64,000 bases of DNA, from positions 93,465,001 to 93,529,000 of the forward strand of contig NC_072800.1 of assembly GCF_028583425.1 (NCBI RefSeq), given 5' to 3'. A program made the position numbers and the translations under genes. Below, piece by piece: positions 43,617-55,420 of this stretch (the first letter of the stretch is position 1; each line of letters begins with the position of its first letter). The notes below the pieces were generated by a model. It was not told the origin of the DNA. It searched no databases and was given only the letters and a program-made list of their open reading frames with translations. Source of the stretch: Eublepharis macularius (lineage: Eukaryota; Chordata; Lepidosauria; Squamata; Eublepharidae).

Positions 43617-43912
43617 CTTAAAACCTGGCTCTCCAGATTAGAGTCATAGAATCATAGGGTTGGAAGGGACCTCTAGGGTCATCTAGTCCAACCCCCTGCA
43701 CAAAGCAGGAACTTCACAACTACCCTCCCCAACTGCCCCAGTGCCCCCTGCTCCATGCCCAGAAGATGGCAAAACACCTCCAGGATCCCTAGCCAAACTG
43801 GCCCGTGGAAAATTGCTACCCGATCACAAGGTGGCAATTGGCATTACCCTGGGCATGTAAGAAGGGCCACGAGTCTTGCTGCTCGTAACCACAACACCAA
43901 ACTGGCTCTCAG
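43617..43912 (-). mobile_element. CR1 copy inserted in a type 1 SINE head
   Basis: SINE head pieces 'cctggctctccagattagagtc' (to 43645) and 'cgtaaccacaacaccaaactggctctc' (from about 43885) flank a minus-strand CR1 3' end (43646-43872: 'ggttggaagggacctctagggtcatctagtcc', 'cagaagatggcaaaacacc'). 'gagtc' recurs on both sides. Confidence 0.65.
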
Positions 43913-44254
43913 CTGGCTCTCTTAGCACCTCACGGCCGAGACTTTGCCATGAAAGCCATTCATACATGCAGCTGAAGGAACTCCTACTTCCTGGCTGGGT
44001 CTATGTATGGGCTGCAAAGGATGCAAAATGAGGTTCACAGCAAGGTGTTTGTGGGTCACCACTTGCTATCCTGAACCAGCAAGCCCGGGAGAGGGGATTC
44101 CACAGCGCTTCAAGTGAAAGACCCCCGGCTGCTCCTCCGACCATCGCCAGGGAAGTCCACTCTGCCCACTTCCGCAATCCCATGATAAGAACCTTGAGAA
44201 AGACAATTTAAAACTAGGCTTTTGAATGAATAAAGAACCAACATGAATACAGTT

Positions 44255-44400
44255 GCAGGTGGGTAGCCCTGTTAAGTCTGTAGCAGCAGAACAAATTTCG
44301 AGTCCTGTAGCACTTTAGCATAGCTTTTAAGAGTCACAGCTCATTTCATTAGCTTTGACTCACAAAAGCTTATCCCCTGGGAAAATGCTATTGGACTCAA
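44255..44400. mobile_element. Diverged PLE foldback (subfamily C-like)
   Basis: 'ggtgggtagccctgttaagtctgtagcagcagaac', 'gagtcctgtagcactttag', then inverted 'gcttttaagagtcacagctcatttcat' and 'ctttgactcacaaaagctt', ending 'gctattggactcaaatttc'. Strongly decayed. Confidence 0.5.
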
Positions 44401-45780
44401 ATTTCTTTTCCTTTTTTTATTTTGAAAAGACAAAGTAATAGTATAGGGGGTAAAGAAAAGAGGAAAAGGGATTACATCATGGTTATATGGATCAAAATAA
44501 TTATATACAACAAAATATTTTAAACAAAAAAGTTTTCTTCCCAGCATCTCCTCCATTAAATTTTTATGATACTAAATACTGTAATACTTGCTTACGTTAG
44601 AATACATTTATAGTCAACATTTTCGGTTTCAAATTCCTATTCAAATATCTGTATTCAATATATTTCAACATTTATATTCAACATTCAACATTTTAAGTTT
44701 CCGATTTCATAGCTAATCTGTTTTACACCTATATGATTAATTTCAACCTTACTGCATATTCGATATTACACAGTTTTGCCTCTTCTACCTTGTAACGAGC
44801 TTTTGCCCGTGTCTGAAACTAAGCTTCTACTTAACCAAAAGAAAAATGTATCTTTCTCTTGGAAAGCTTTCAGCTACTAGTTCTCAGACCTGTCAAACAG
44901 CTGAGTTCTTTGAACCACCTGTTTATCAGTACATTTATTTATATAGGGTTCGATATTGTTTTGCAACTCTTTATCAAACACACAGACACCTATCTAGGGT
45001 TTATTTCACTTTATTGAAAATACACCCTAGTTTTTTAATGAAGCAAGTAATTAAAATATAAATGGTTATTAATATGAATCCTATAAAAACAGAACACAGA
45101 AAGGCAATAAGAAATAAGTTTGCTAACATTTCCTAATAAATACCATGTTTAACATAATCAAAGTTTCTATGAAATGCATAGGTAAAGATAAAATTCTCTC
45201 CTAAATTCTCTCAAGAGATTACTTCCATCAGAGCTCTGACATTCTATTTGCATTTTTATAAGTCATCATATGCAAATATCTAAGAGCTTTTCAAGTGATA
45301 GCACAAACAAACAATAATTGGTTTGATGCTTCATTGAATATTCATAGTTTCTATTGTATAACCTTCCAATTAGTAAAAAATGACGTTATACTCAAACTTG
45401 CTAAACAAAACTGTAAATCTCTGAGAAGTGTCAGAAAAAGTTAAGTTGAGAGATCACTATTGGTTGAATCTCTGATAGAGGAACATTAATCTCGATAGAG
45501 TCCACTATTTTAATTAACTGTCAAAAGATTAAAGCACACCTGTTAGAATTACCTAACACTTAGAAAAAAACACAGACGGTTCATGCAAAGTTTGAAAGTT
45601 CATCTAGAATACAAAAGCTTGGCCTAGTATTGCTCAGTATTGATTATTGTCATCTGCTTTTATCTATATTGGTGCAACAACCTAACTACTATAGCTTGGA
45701 TTCAAATTTCAATATGCATGAAGGAGTTAAAGCAGACCACATTGTAGAAAAACAGCCTCAACACAAACTGCGCAAGCAGG
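44401..45780. other. AT-rich block in ZNF282 intron 6
   Basis: About 1.4 kb far richer in A and T than the neighbouring GC-rich intron sequence. It has many short T-runs and no SINE, CR1 or MITE landmark, and directly follows a PLE remnant. It could be an unrecognised LINE 3' UTR or simple AT-rich sequence; no coding frame supports either. Confidence 0.4.
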
Positions 45781-45985
45781 AGGACTAGAAAGCTGATCTC
45801 TTCGTAGTGGGGGAACCACGGCCAGGGGTCCCTGTTCTGTAGCCTAAAGTGGATTCTGTGTGTATTTCCACAGAGCCACAGCCAAAGGGGATGTGCGGGT
45901 TTCGGGCTGAGCAGAGAGGCGACGCTCCCCCAAGGGTCCTTCCTAATAGCTTTCTGAACCTCACAGCGCTTTCAGGTGTACTCAC

Positions 45986-46105
45986 CTGGGCCAGGGCCGG
46001 TCAGCATTTCTCTCTCTGCAGGCTCCCAGTGTCCCCGGACACACGGCTCTTCCTCTTGCTTGATCCAGGACAAGAAGTCATGGGCTGACATAAGAGCCTC
46101 GGCAC
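45986..46105 (-). CDS. ZNF282: ZNF282 exon 6 (linker with SUMO-type motif)
   Basis: 120 nt between acceptor cttctcccag and donor GTGAGT, phase 1 at both ends. It encodes 'GAEALMSAHDFLSWIKQEEE' then 'PCVRGHWEPAEREMLTGPGP'. The 'SAHDxLSWIKQEEqP' wording is nearly that of human ZNF282. IKQE fits the sumoylation consensus (hydrophobic-K-x-E). It is a diverged duplicate of exon 5. Confidence 0.88.
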
Positions 46106-46261
46106 CTGGGAGAAGAGAACAGGGCGGCTGTTTCAACCAAAGGAAACAGCCCTCAAGTCTGTCAACAGGCAGAGAGGGCTGCAAGGACAGCAGACGCTCT
46201 CAGGGGCTGCTGTGGAAAAGGATGGCAGGACGGCCCATTTGAAATCAGTGCAGGAAGAGAA

Positions 46262-46640
46262 AGAGAAGACAGGAATCATAGAACAACAGGGTTGGAAGGG
46301 ACCTCTGGGGTCATCTAATCCACCCCCTGCACAATGTGGGAAATTCACAACTACCTCTGCCCCACCCCCCCACACACAGTGCCCCCTGCTCCATGCCCAG
46401 AAGGTGGCAAAACACGGTCAGGATCCCTAGCCAAACTGGCCTGGGGAAAATTGGTACCTGACCCCCAGGTGGCGATCGGCCTTACCCTGGGCATGTAAGA
46501 AGGGGCCACGAGAACTAAGCCCCAATGTAACCCTTCCTGCCCTCCACCTCATGATCTGCCCAGGTTCACAGAATCAGCACTGCTGTCAGATGGCCCTCTA
46601 GCCTCTGATTGAAAACCTCCAAAGAAGGAGAATCGTGGTC
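46262..46640 (-). mobile_element. CR1 LINE 3' end fragment
   Basis: The longest copy of this subfamily: 'cagggttggaagggacctctggggtcatctaatcc', 'agaaggtggcaaaacac', 'gcccaggttcacagaatcagcactgctgtcag', 'acctccaaagaaggag'. Intron 5 of ZNF282, 155 bp upstream of exon 6. Confidence 0.75.
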
Positions 46641-48037
46641 AACATAAACATCCTAAAAAAACTCAAGGGCGGGGGTGGGCTGGGGTCTCACCAAAACCTA
46701 ATTTAAATGCAATACTGCATGAAACAAAAAGCACTCTCCTGGGAGGACTTGTTCATTTATTTAGGAAAGTTTTTTGCCCCCTCTAAAGGGGATCCTGCCA
46801 AGGGGGCTTTGCACTCAGAGTCTCCTTGAAGCTGGGCTGCCCCGCCCCACGTAAAGCAGCAGTGTGCCATGCCTTCAGGTTTGCGGCCCAGGTTGAACGA
46901 GATGCTGCATGGATGCAGGACCTCACGTCTTTCGCCTCATGTTTCACTGAAACCTAAGGAGGCCAATGAAGCAAAGGGGGGCTAATGCTGAGTAGGCCCC
47001 GCTCGCCCGGCCCAGTTGAATTTCACTCATGAGAGGAGACACAAGCAGAAAGCGCCTCTCTCATTTCAAAATGTGAAACTCGGGGTCTGAGTTTAGCACG
47101 AATCAAGTGGGCTCGGAGCAGAAGGGGAGAGGGCTGTGCCCCGCCAAGCCTTCCAAAGGGCGGCAGTCCCAAAACGCCTGAACTGCCGAGGCCTGGAATG
47201 ATAAGGAAGAGTCGGGCTTCTGGCCTTGGCCTGGCCTAACATTTTGCTGATTGCACTTCCGTCTCCCATTTTCATCTCAGGGTGACTCAGCGCCAAGAAA
47301 GGGGTTCCTTAGACTTGCCAGGGACCCCTCGCCTCCTGTCGAGAGGGTAGGGTACCTGGGACTTACGCGTGTGCGCCCCAGAGCCAACATGATGTCACTT
47401 CCTGTAGTGATGTCACCATGCCGGCCGTGTGAACGCTCCTGCGCTCTGCACGGAACTGATTCTGCATGTTTGGGGCTCAAATCTGCCCTAAATGAAGCGT
47501 GGAAATGCTCCCTTGGGCAGCACAAAGACGTCACTACTGGTCGTGACGTCGCCACACCAGCTGGGAGTGCCCTGCACAGCACTTACTCCTGAGGTGCCTG
47601 CTGGTGGCGGGCAACCTCCGAGAGTGTGCCCCCTCCCACTGATTGCTGGGTAACTGGCAGACAAGGGGGCAAATCCCTAGGAGTTTGTCTGCCACCGGCA
47701 GGCACCTGGGAACCCTAGGGTCCCTCCCTGTGTAGATTTGGGCACTGCAGCCCGTAATTTCAGCTTAGTCCTGTCATCCTGAAACTCTTGTTCATGTCAA
47801 TAGAGCTTGGCCAGAAGAATTTCCCAGAGGACTGTGCCCTAACGCCACCAAAAATAGCGGAACATCAAACTGTCAAATTGGGTTGTAGAAATACAAAAAA
47901 ATCTTGCAAAAATTTTTTGCAACATATGCCGTCCTATGTTCTCCCAACAGAAATGCCTGGGCCGTGGAGCAGTCAGGATTGGGTTCTGGAGCAGGCTGTC
48001 TCCCCAAAAGACAGTGTCCTGTGGTTGGACCAGTCAC
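46641..48037. other. ZNF282 intron 5, little recognised
   Basis: About 47347-47720 may be a decayed inverted-repeat element ('gggtacctgggac' near the left end, 'caggcacctgggaaccctag' at the right). No other feature was supported. Confidence 0.3.
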
Positions 48038-48148
48038 CTGCGCAGGGGTCTGTCGGGATGCCCCTCTCCTCGGGGAACTGCCCTCCCCCAGCAAAGGGCT
48101 CTTCCTGCTTGATCCGGGACAAGATGTCAGGCGTCGACATCAAGGGTT
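48038..48148 (-). CDS. ZNF282: ZNF282 exon 5 (linker with SUMO-type motif)
   Basis: 111 nt between acceptor ctcctccgcag and donor GTGACT, phase 1 at both ends. It encodes 'EPLMSTPDILSRIKQEEPF' followed by 'GGGQFPEERGIPTDPCA'. It matches the 'DLLSRIKQEE...IPTDP' segment I recall from human ZNF282, and again holds an IKQE sumoylation consensus. Confidence 0.88.
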
Positions 48149-48664
48149 CTGCGGAGGAGAGAGAAGATTAGAGAAGGATTGAGGCTCACTAGAGCGGGCT
48201 GGCGTGCTTCGTTGCCGCACTCAGCCTTAAGCTCACTTGATCACGTCAAGCTTCAGACTATTTGCAGTATTGTGACTACTTATTTTATTCGTTTTATTTC
48301 TTTATTTTTAACGTTTATTAGCCACCTTTCCTCAAAGATGCTCAAGGCGCTTACAATGCAAAATATAAACAGCATAAATATATTAAGAAACAACAGTTAA
48401 CAATAAAAAAACAACAATCAAGTCCTGCCTCGCAGGGTTGTTGTTAGGAATGCTAATGAATACATTAAAGCACTGCATCAGTGACAAGAGCATTCTGTGC
48501 CATCTGGTTGCCTATCAGCTGCCTCCATATTGCGGGGAGGCTCTGGGTTCCGTTCCTGGCCTGCAGGCCCCCAGCTGCATCTGTCTGCTTACATTTTTAT
48601 CCTTCTCCAACAAGCTCAAGGTTCTCCCCTCCCTATTTTATGCTCACAACCACCACTCTGAGAC

Positions 48665-48893
48665 ACAGAATAGCAAAAAGTCCGGTAGCTCCTTTAAGAC
48701 TAACCAACTTTATTGTAGCATAAGCTTTTGAGAACCACAGCTCTCTTCGTCAGATGCATCTGATGAAGAGAGCTGTGGTTCTCGAAAGCTTATGCTACAA
48801 TAAAGTTGCATTTGACAAAGAGAGCTGTGATTCTCGAAAGCTTATGCTACAATACAGTTGGTTAGTCTTAAATGTGATACTGGACTCTTTACT
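48665..48893. mobile_element. PLE foldback in ZNF282 intron 4
   Basis: Minus arm 'aaaagtccggtagctcctttaagac' (48678-48752), then two plus-oriented units (48755-48806 and 48807-48855) and a plus arm ending 'ggactctttactatttt'. It ends about 85 bp short of exon 4. No convincing target duplication. Confidence 0.8.
48760..48797 (+). ncRNA. Hammerhead ribozyme core match in PLE
   Basis: CTGATGA, stem II GAGAGC-TGTG-GTTCTC, GAAA, mini stem III GC-TTAT-GC, then TA as the predicted cleavage dinucleotide. Every core base matches, and another unit follows directly in tandem. ZNF282 is transcribed from the other strand, so its pre-mRNA would carry the complement of this unit. Confidence 0.55.
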
Positions 48894-48978
48894 ATTTTAA
48901 AACTCCTCAGGTGGGTCTTGAGCAACACCACCACCATTCTTCCTACCCAACAACTCCCTTTGCGACAGTTTTCCTCAC

Positions 48979-49101
48979 CTGTGCAAGGATCCGGCGCGGC
49001 AACCTCCCGCTCCTTGGAGTTTGGCTGCTCCGGGATGCACGGCTCTGTGCTCCGTTCAATCCTTGGCTGCGCCTCTGGCTTCGAAACGTTGATGTCTGCT
49101 C
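48979..49101 (-). CDS. ZNF282: ZNF282 exon 4 (acidic linker)
   Basis: 123 nt between acceptor ggcctcctcag and donor GTGAGG, phase 1 at both ends, so it can be skipped without shifting the frame. It encodes 'GADINVSKPEAQPRIERSTE' and 'PCIPEQPNSKEREVAAPDPC'. It is a repeat-like relative of exons 5 and 6 with the EPC...E-RE...DP pattern, but has lost the IKQEE part. Human ZNF282 has an equivalent segment right after its KRAB box. Confidence 0.85.
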
Positions 49102-49984
49102 CTGAGGAGGCCACAGAGAGAAGCCGCTGAAGGCTGACCCAGGAAGACCCCTTTGGGTGCTGGCTTTGCAACAGGCTGTTTGTCTCGCTCAGTTTCCTGC
49201 CAGCTGTGCTGATGCTTTTTACTGATTTTATGCTGGCTTCTTATTGCTACGAGTTGGATCCTCTTGCTGTTTCAAAGACACTGCCTTGGGAGTCTTTTAC
49301 TGAGTCAGTGGTCTCTAAATATCACAATAAAATGAATGATTCAAGATTGCCCCCCCACCCCATTTTATCAATCTCATCCTCCATCACCCCAATAGCACAG
49401 GCTGCCACTTCAGAACCATGAGCACATCCCACAACGTCTTGCAGCTGCCTGGTAAAAAAAGATGGATGTTGGTGCTGGTTATATCCTCTGATGGCAGGCT
49501 TGTACAGGTGAGCTAGCTTGGTTTAGCGGCTGATTTATGTATCTGTTTGCTTGCTTTCTAGCCCACCTTTCTCACTGAGACTCAAGGCAGACTACAGAAC
49601 GAGATGCCAATGCAATAAAAACAGTACCAACAATACCAACAAAAATACATTGGACAAGCCGTGCAAACTAACAACGCTTGGATTACAAAATCACAAAACC
49701 ATGCAGTACTATTGGATTGAAAGTAGGGAGAGCTGAGTTCAAATCCCCAACAAGCCATGACGCTTGAACCGGACACTCTCCCTCAGACTTGAAATTTCAC
49801 AGATTTGTTTCCAGGGTCAAAGGGAGGGAGGCAGGCTCGTGCAAACTGTTTGGGGTGCCTTGGAGGAAGGGCAGGATCCAAATCTGATCAATAAACTGTC
49901 AGTTCAGTTTAGCTGTCAAGGCTAAACTTTGGGGGGCCCCAAGCCAGGCCCACTTTTACATTAGAAGTGCACACGAGTCAAAAA

Positions 49985-50280
49985 GACAAATAAGTGGATA
50001 CTAGATCAAATCAAGCCTGAATTCTCCCTAGAAGCTAAAACGACAAAACTGAGGCTGATCCTGGAAAAGGCAATAATGCTGGGGAAACTGGACGGCAGTA
50101 GGAAAAGAGGAAGCCCTAAAACGAGATGGTTGGACTCAATAAAAGAAGCCACGTCCTCCAGTTTGCAGGATCTGAGCAAGTCTGTTAAGGAGAGGACGTT
50201 TTGGAGGTCTTTCCTTCATAGGGTCGGCATAGGTTAGAGGTGACTTGACGACACATCACACACACACACACACACACACG
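49985..50280 (+). mobile_element. Bov-B (RTE) LINE 3' end and (CA)n
   Basis: In plus orientation the frame around 50035-50235 reads 'KTKLRLILEKAIMLGKLDGS', 'RKRGSPKTRWLDSIKEATSS', 'LSKSVKERTFWRSFLHRVG', the C-terminal tail of a Bov-B/RTE reverse transcriptase. It ends in 'gtgacttgacgacacatcacac' and a (CA)n run at 50254-50280. A second tail is at 60118-60315. Confidence 0.8.
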
Positions 50281-52623
50281 ACCATCTCTTGGGGGGTCCC
50301 CATAAGACCATTCTGAGTTGACAAAAGCCCCTTGGCATCACTGGGCTTGTGTCTGCTGCCTCCTGGGGCCCTAAAGATGGGGGTGGGCTGCCAAGCCCCT
50401 GGAAGGCTTTCTGAAAAAGCTTGGTGGCTCAGCGGCTGCACAGACCTGCTCCTCACTGGCCCTTCCATGACTGTACCATAACTAAGATCTGTATTTCTGT
50501 CCTGATATGATTTTTATCTCCTCTTCCTCCAGGGAGCTCGTCCCCACCCCAGCATTTCTGTCCTCACAACAACCCTGTGAGGAAGGTTAGGCTGAGACAA
50601 AACGACGGGGTCTAGTTGAGTATAAAGAGCCCAAGGACCGCGTGCTACCTCAAACAGGCCCACCCTCATGCCTGCAGGGACCCCTACAGTGGCCTTGCCA
50701 GACTTCCGCATGCCTTCCATAAAAATGTTCAACAGCCTTACAACCAGAATTACAATGGGGGTGGGGGGGAGGTTGATTCCGCAGACCTAAAAGTGGTGCT
50801 TTCCCCCCAGTGCACAGCTCACAACAGGGGAAGGTTCTTTGTGCAAGGGGGTGGCCTCACCGTCTCCATCGACCTGCTGTCTGGATCTCCTGCCAGTGCA
50901 GGGTCCGGGAATCTTGTCCCCCGAGCTCAGGCCTGCTCACGGCCTCCTCCTGTGCCAGCAGCAGCAAGGTGGAGGTGGAGGCCCTGCCCCTCGCCCCCTT
51001 CCTGGATGCTACTGCCCGCTGGAAGTGCACCCCTGTGTGTTGGCACCTTCCTCAACAATGAGAGATGTGGGGGAGGCGGCACAACGGGGGAAGAGCTGCC
51101 AGTCTTCTGGGCCGTGTTGCTGCCACTGAGCCAGGCCGCCTTGCAGGACTGGGTCTCAATCCAGCCCTGGTTACCTTTCAGAGTATTTGGCAGAGCCAAG
51201 AGGGCCTTCCAGGTCACATGGGCCAGCATGTCGGGTTGCCAGCAAGCCTGGAGAAAAATGTCCTGTCCCTTTAAGAGAGGCATAGACCCAAACAGCATCG
51301 CCCTCTAATAAACATCTCGTTAAGCTTCTATTAATGGGACAAGGAAGTTTTTGCTCCAGGCAGTTGGCAATCCTACCACCGTGTCCTTGCTTAATCTGCA
51401 AACGCAAGCCTAGCAAACACCGGACCGTAACCTAGGCTTCAGTGCTGCTCTGCCTCCAGCGACTGTGTGGATCCTTCCTCTCAAACCCAGTTGCTTAAAA
51501 CCAAAACTTCACAGCTGCCACAGAGACGTGATGCCCCCCTTTGTTCCCCAGGCATGTGTTAGAATGTTTATATTTAAATTTTAAACCCGCAAGTGTCAGT
51601 AGATCGTTATAGGGCTGTGTATATTGCACTGTATCCATTACTGATTTTTAACAATGGTTTTATGGTAGGAAAAAAAAACTGGGAAAACAGCAATTGCCAG
51701 AGGCTGGCTGCAGGAAAAGCGCGCTGATCTGGGCAGAACTTTTGCAGTGGAGGAAAACGCTCTGCATGCCAACTGGACAATGCGCTTTATGAGTACGGGC
51801 TGCACTCTTTCCAAAAAGAATGGAGTCAAGTCAGTTTGGGCAAGACCATATTGAGGAGGGGGGGAAACCTGGAAAGAGGACGGCTATAGTACAATGCAGA
51901 AATTGGTGGAGGGAGGAAGCGCTCCGGTTTGGAATCCGAAGCAGAGAAAAACCTACTTGAGGAAGCGCTCTAAGAGACAGCGCTGTCAGTGTGGAAGTCC
52001 CAGGTTCAAACGGTGTCTCTGCCTGGACTCAGGAAATTACGTCTTCCCCAGCTCAGCTCACCCACCTGCCATTCATGGCTGTTGCATGTGCTACCATTTC
52101 CTGATGGGTGGCAGAGCCTTGTCTGGGGTGGCCCCAAACAATTCGTGGCATTCCCTGCTTGTTGCTTTCTGCTAGGAGTCAAGGGAAGTTGTTCTTCATT
52201 CCTCCAGATCTTTTGCAATTTTAAGTTAAAATATAATCTGGGCAATTGTATCCCACATATTTTTTTTCTTCATCACAATATCTTTTAAAACCTTTTGCTA
52301 CTAAAAATTTTGTGTTTTTTTCTGATTGTTGCTGGCTGTTTTAGGCCTAGGGTTTTTTTTAGTGTGTTGGTGTTTTGTTGCCGGTTTTTTTCTTACTGCT
52401 GCTGGGGCAACTGGGTTTCTATTGCTTCTGTTTGGGTAAATTTGATTTTCTCTCTCTCTTTTGTTAGCTGGTTTGAGGGTTTGTTTTCTTTTTACTGAGA
52501 CATTAAATACAAAAATTAACAAAGATGTACAGACCTTAAAGTGTTGTTACAAGATATACAAAGATACTATGAAATGCTTTGAACTTTCTAGCGCATTAGA
52601 TAAAGATGCTACTATTATTATAC
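50281..52623. other. ZNF282 intron 3, few recognisable parts
   Basis: About 51228-51378 may be a MITE with inverted ends ('gggttgccagcaagcctgg' and 'ccaggcagttggcaatcct'). Open frames at 50616-51308 lack domains. T-rich runs lie at 52255-52500. Nothing else was recognised. Confidence 0.35.
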
Positions 52624-52750
52624 CTTGGCTGAGCAAAGATTCGTAGTTCTCCTTTACAAGGTTACTGTAGAGGTCTTTTTGCCACTCGGCCAAGTTCTTC
52701 CATTCTTCAGCAGAGAAATATACAGCGATGTCGACAAAAGTCACTGGCAT
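52624..52750 (-). CDS. ZNF282: ZNF282 exon 3 (KRAB-A box)
   Basis: 127 nt, acceptor ccattccag, donor GTATAA, ends in phase 1. Residues 143-185: 'MPVTFVDIAVYFSAEEWKNL', 'AEWQKDLYSNLVKENYESLL'. It agrees with human ZNF282 ('VPVTFVDIAVYFSEDEWKNL...LVKENY'). The LVKENY variant in place of VMLENY is shared by the DUF3669-KRAB group, whose KRAB boxes are reported as weak TRIM28 binders. Confidence 0.92.
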
Positions 52751-52986
52751 CTGGAATGGGAAAAGGATCCATGCATATTGGCAATTGGCTGCTGCCTCTG
52801 ACATCAACGCAGAGTCCTTTATAAGTGCGAAACATCGAACTGATGTTCAGGGATTTTATGAGGCAGGAAAACAGGGACACCTTAGACTTTCAAAAATAAT
52901 TATTCTCTGGCCGTCCCAAACACTCACAAAACTTTTTGGAACAGGTTGTCTAAAGACACAACACAGTCTGCGTGCACATAAAGCCT

Positions 52987-53505
52987 AACAACAACAACTG
53001 CACTTATATACCGCCTTTCTGGACAGAGCGGTGAATAAAGTCAGTGCTATTATTATCCCCACAACACAGCTGGGCTGAGAGGACGGGCTGACCCAAGGCC
53101 ACCTGCTGAGATCACGGCAGGCAGGAGAGGGAGTCGAACCAGCAGAATCTTGCATCTCAACTACTTAACCGCTATGTTATACAGCAGCTCTCTGCAGAAA
53201 ATCCTGTGAGATGGGAACACTCCTGGACAAATTCATTGTGGAACAACAACAACAACAACAACAAAATTCAATTGATATACTGCCCTTCAGGACAATTTAA
53301 CGCCCACTCAGAGTGGTTTACAAAGCATGTCATTATTATCCCCACAACAAAACACCCTGTGAGGTGGGTGGGGCTGAGAGAGCTCCGAGGGAGCTGTGCA
53401 AGACTCAAGGCCACCCAGCTGGCTTCAAGCGGAGGAGTGGGGAATCAAACCTGGCTCTCCAGATCAGAGTCTCGCGCTCTTTACCACTACACCAAACTGG
53501 CTCTC
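52987..53505 (-). repeat. Two type 1 SINEs in tandem
   Basis: 52987-53175 is a diverged copy and 53242-53505 a better one, both reversed with (AAC)n tails. They sit in ZNF282 intron 2. Confidence 0.7.
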
Positions 53506-53798
53506 CCTTTCGTTGCCTCCCTTGGGAAGCCTCGCTTTCTCCCTGGTCATTCTTTCTGCTTGGAAGTCCCTCGCAGACTTCCTGCGCGGTTCCATTTCTG
53601 CTCCTCCCCACCCGCCCCCTCCCCAAACAGTCTTCCTTTCTCTTGGCCGGTAGCATCCGCAGACCTTCAGCTGCCTTCATTCCCCCCAGTCTCACCCCCA
53701 CCCCCGCTCTCAACCTAGGCCCAGTTCAGCATCGTTGCTGCAGGTGGCCCAGTCTGACCCCTCTGACCCTTCCCCAAATGCCCTCTCCTGATGTTTAC

Positions 53799-54200
53799 CT
53801 TGGGGATTTCCCCCTTGGACCCTGGTGGCAATCTTAGGACCCAAAAGTTCCGGTTCTTGAGGAGGTTCTCCATGTTCTCCAGCCTCCTCTGGAGCAGCCC
53901 GTACTCCTGGATCAGGGTCCCCAGGACAGCCCACTTGCTCTCCAGCTGGTTCCCAAACTCCATGGCCGTCTTCTCGCAGTCCAGGAGTTTCTTCTCAGCG
54001 TTCCCAGACCGGCCCTCCAGGCTGAGCAGCCGCGTGGCCAGCAAGTCGATCTTCCTCTCCATGGCCTGGACAGTGGCCACCACGCTCCAGAGGGAGGCCT
54101 CGGCCGTGTGCAGCTGCGCTTCTCGCATGTGGCTCAGCTCAGGGACCAGCGGGGGCTGGAGGGGCATCAGGTGTTGGGCCTCGACGTTCCATTCCTGGAT
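53799..54200 (-). CDS. ZNF282: ZNF282 exon 2 (DUF3669)
   Basis: 402 nt, acceptor ccccaaacag, donor GTAAAC, phase 0 at both ends. Residues 9-142: an '[17 protein letters not shown]' lead, then DUF3669 from about 39 with '[20 protein letters not shown]', '[20 protein letters not shown]', '[20 protein letters not shown]' and '[20 protein letters not shown]'. The domain is a predicted helical bundle placed before KRAB in ZNF282, ZNF398, ZNF746, ZNF777 and ZNF783. The '[13 protein letters not shown]' lead best matches ZNF282. Confidence 0.93.
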
Positions 54201-55193
54201 CTGTTTGGGGAAAGGAGGCGGGGAAACATTAATTTTATTTATTGGATTTTTATACTGCTTCTACATCAAAAAAGGCCCAAAGCGGTTTACAACATTAAAA
54301 ACGATTAAAAGCATCGATAAATGCTGCATATTAAAACTAAAAACATCACTACAGTTCAAGGATCCCACAAACACAACCAACAGTAAAAGAACAACCAGGT
54401 GGCAAAGATTCCACGATTGATCGTGGCAGGTTAAAAGCCTGCTGAAACAATTCCACGCTGTGGAAGGGCTAGAGAAAGAGGGAGCTCCCCAAGGGTGGGA
54501 GAGCGGGCCAAAGGCTCCACCAGCTTCACAGAGGTGGAAGGCAGTTGGCGGATCATCCTGGGTGAACGGCAGGCAAGAAAGGCGAGCCCATACTTTTCCC
54601 TGGCAGAGGAGTTCATTAGGCCTTCCCCTCCTGTAAAGACTGCAGCATCCTGGGAGCAGGAGAGGGACCACTCACTCACGCTGTTTCTTTCTAATGCTCT
54701 TTCACAGACTCCTAAAAGGTAGGGTGCAAGGGAGCGGAAATCCCTTGATATCGGATCGTCAGAATGAAAGCTCCCGCAGCTGCTCCATACTGAAGGCATT
54801 GAATGGGGAGGCTCGGTTCCTTTATTTATTTACTTATTTATTTACAGCCCACCCTCCCTGCAAATGGACTCAGGGCGGGTTACAGTGATAAGAATTACAA
54901 CAGATAAAACAATAAAATCACAGACTCGATTACCACAAACACAATTTCCAGTAACCTAGATGGGCCCCCTTCCCTTTTCCTTGCATGCCATACACATAAA
55001 AAAAGGTGGAGGTCTGAGTTAATAACTCTGATCATGCATGGGGGGTGGGGAACAGATGATCATATAAATCATACCAATCCAAGAATATCAGTGTAGGGAT
55101 GCAGAGTGAAAATTGTTGGGGGGGCACTATGGCAAGGAATGTGGTTTCCGAGCAGACTTGACCAAGGCTCCTCTCTCTTTAGAAAGGGGGAAA

Positions 55194-55420
55194 TCAAAAA
55201 GAGTCCAGTAGCACCTTTTAAGACTAACCAACTTTATTGTAGCATAAGCTTTCAAGAACCACAGCTCTCTTCGTCAGAATCACAGTTCTCTGCGTCAGAT
55301 GCATCTGACGCAGAGAACTGTGATTCTCGAAAGCTTATTCTACAATAAAGTTGGTTCGTCTTAAAAGGTGCTACTGGACTCTTTCTGATTTTGCTACTAC
55401 AGACGGCTAACTCCTCTGTG
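55194..55420. mobile_element. PLE foldback with 15-16 bp target duplication
   Basis: Minus arm from 'aaaagagtccagtagcacc', plus arm ending 'acggctaactcctctgtg'. 'tttagaaagggggaaa' (55178-55193) and 'tttagaaaggggaaa' (55421-55435) flank it and differ only in G-run length. Intron 1 of ZNF282. Confidence 0.88.

Noticed and set aside
50616-51308. 230-codon plus-strand frame in ZNF282 intron 3
   Set aside because: No recognisable domain or initiation/splice context, and other frames overlap it equally.
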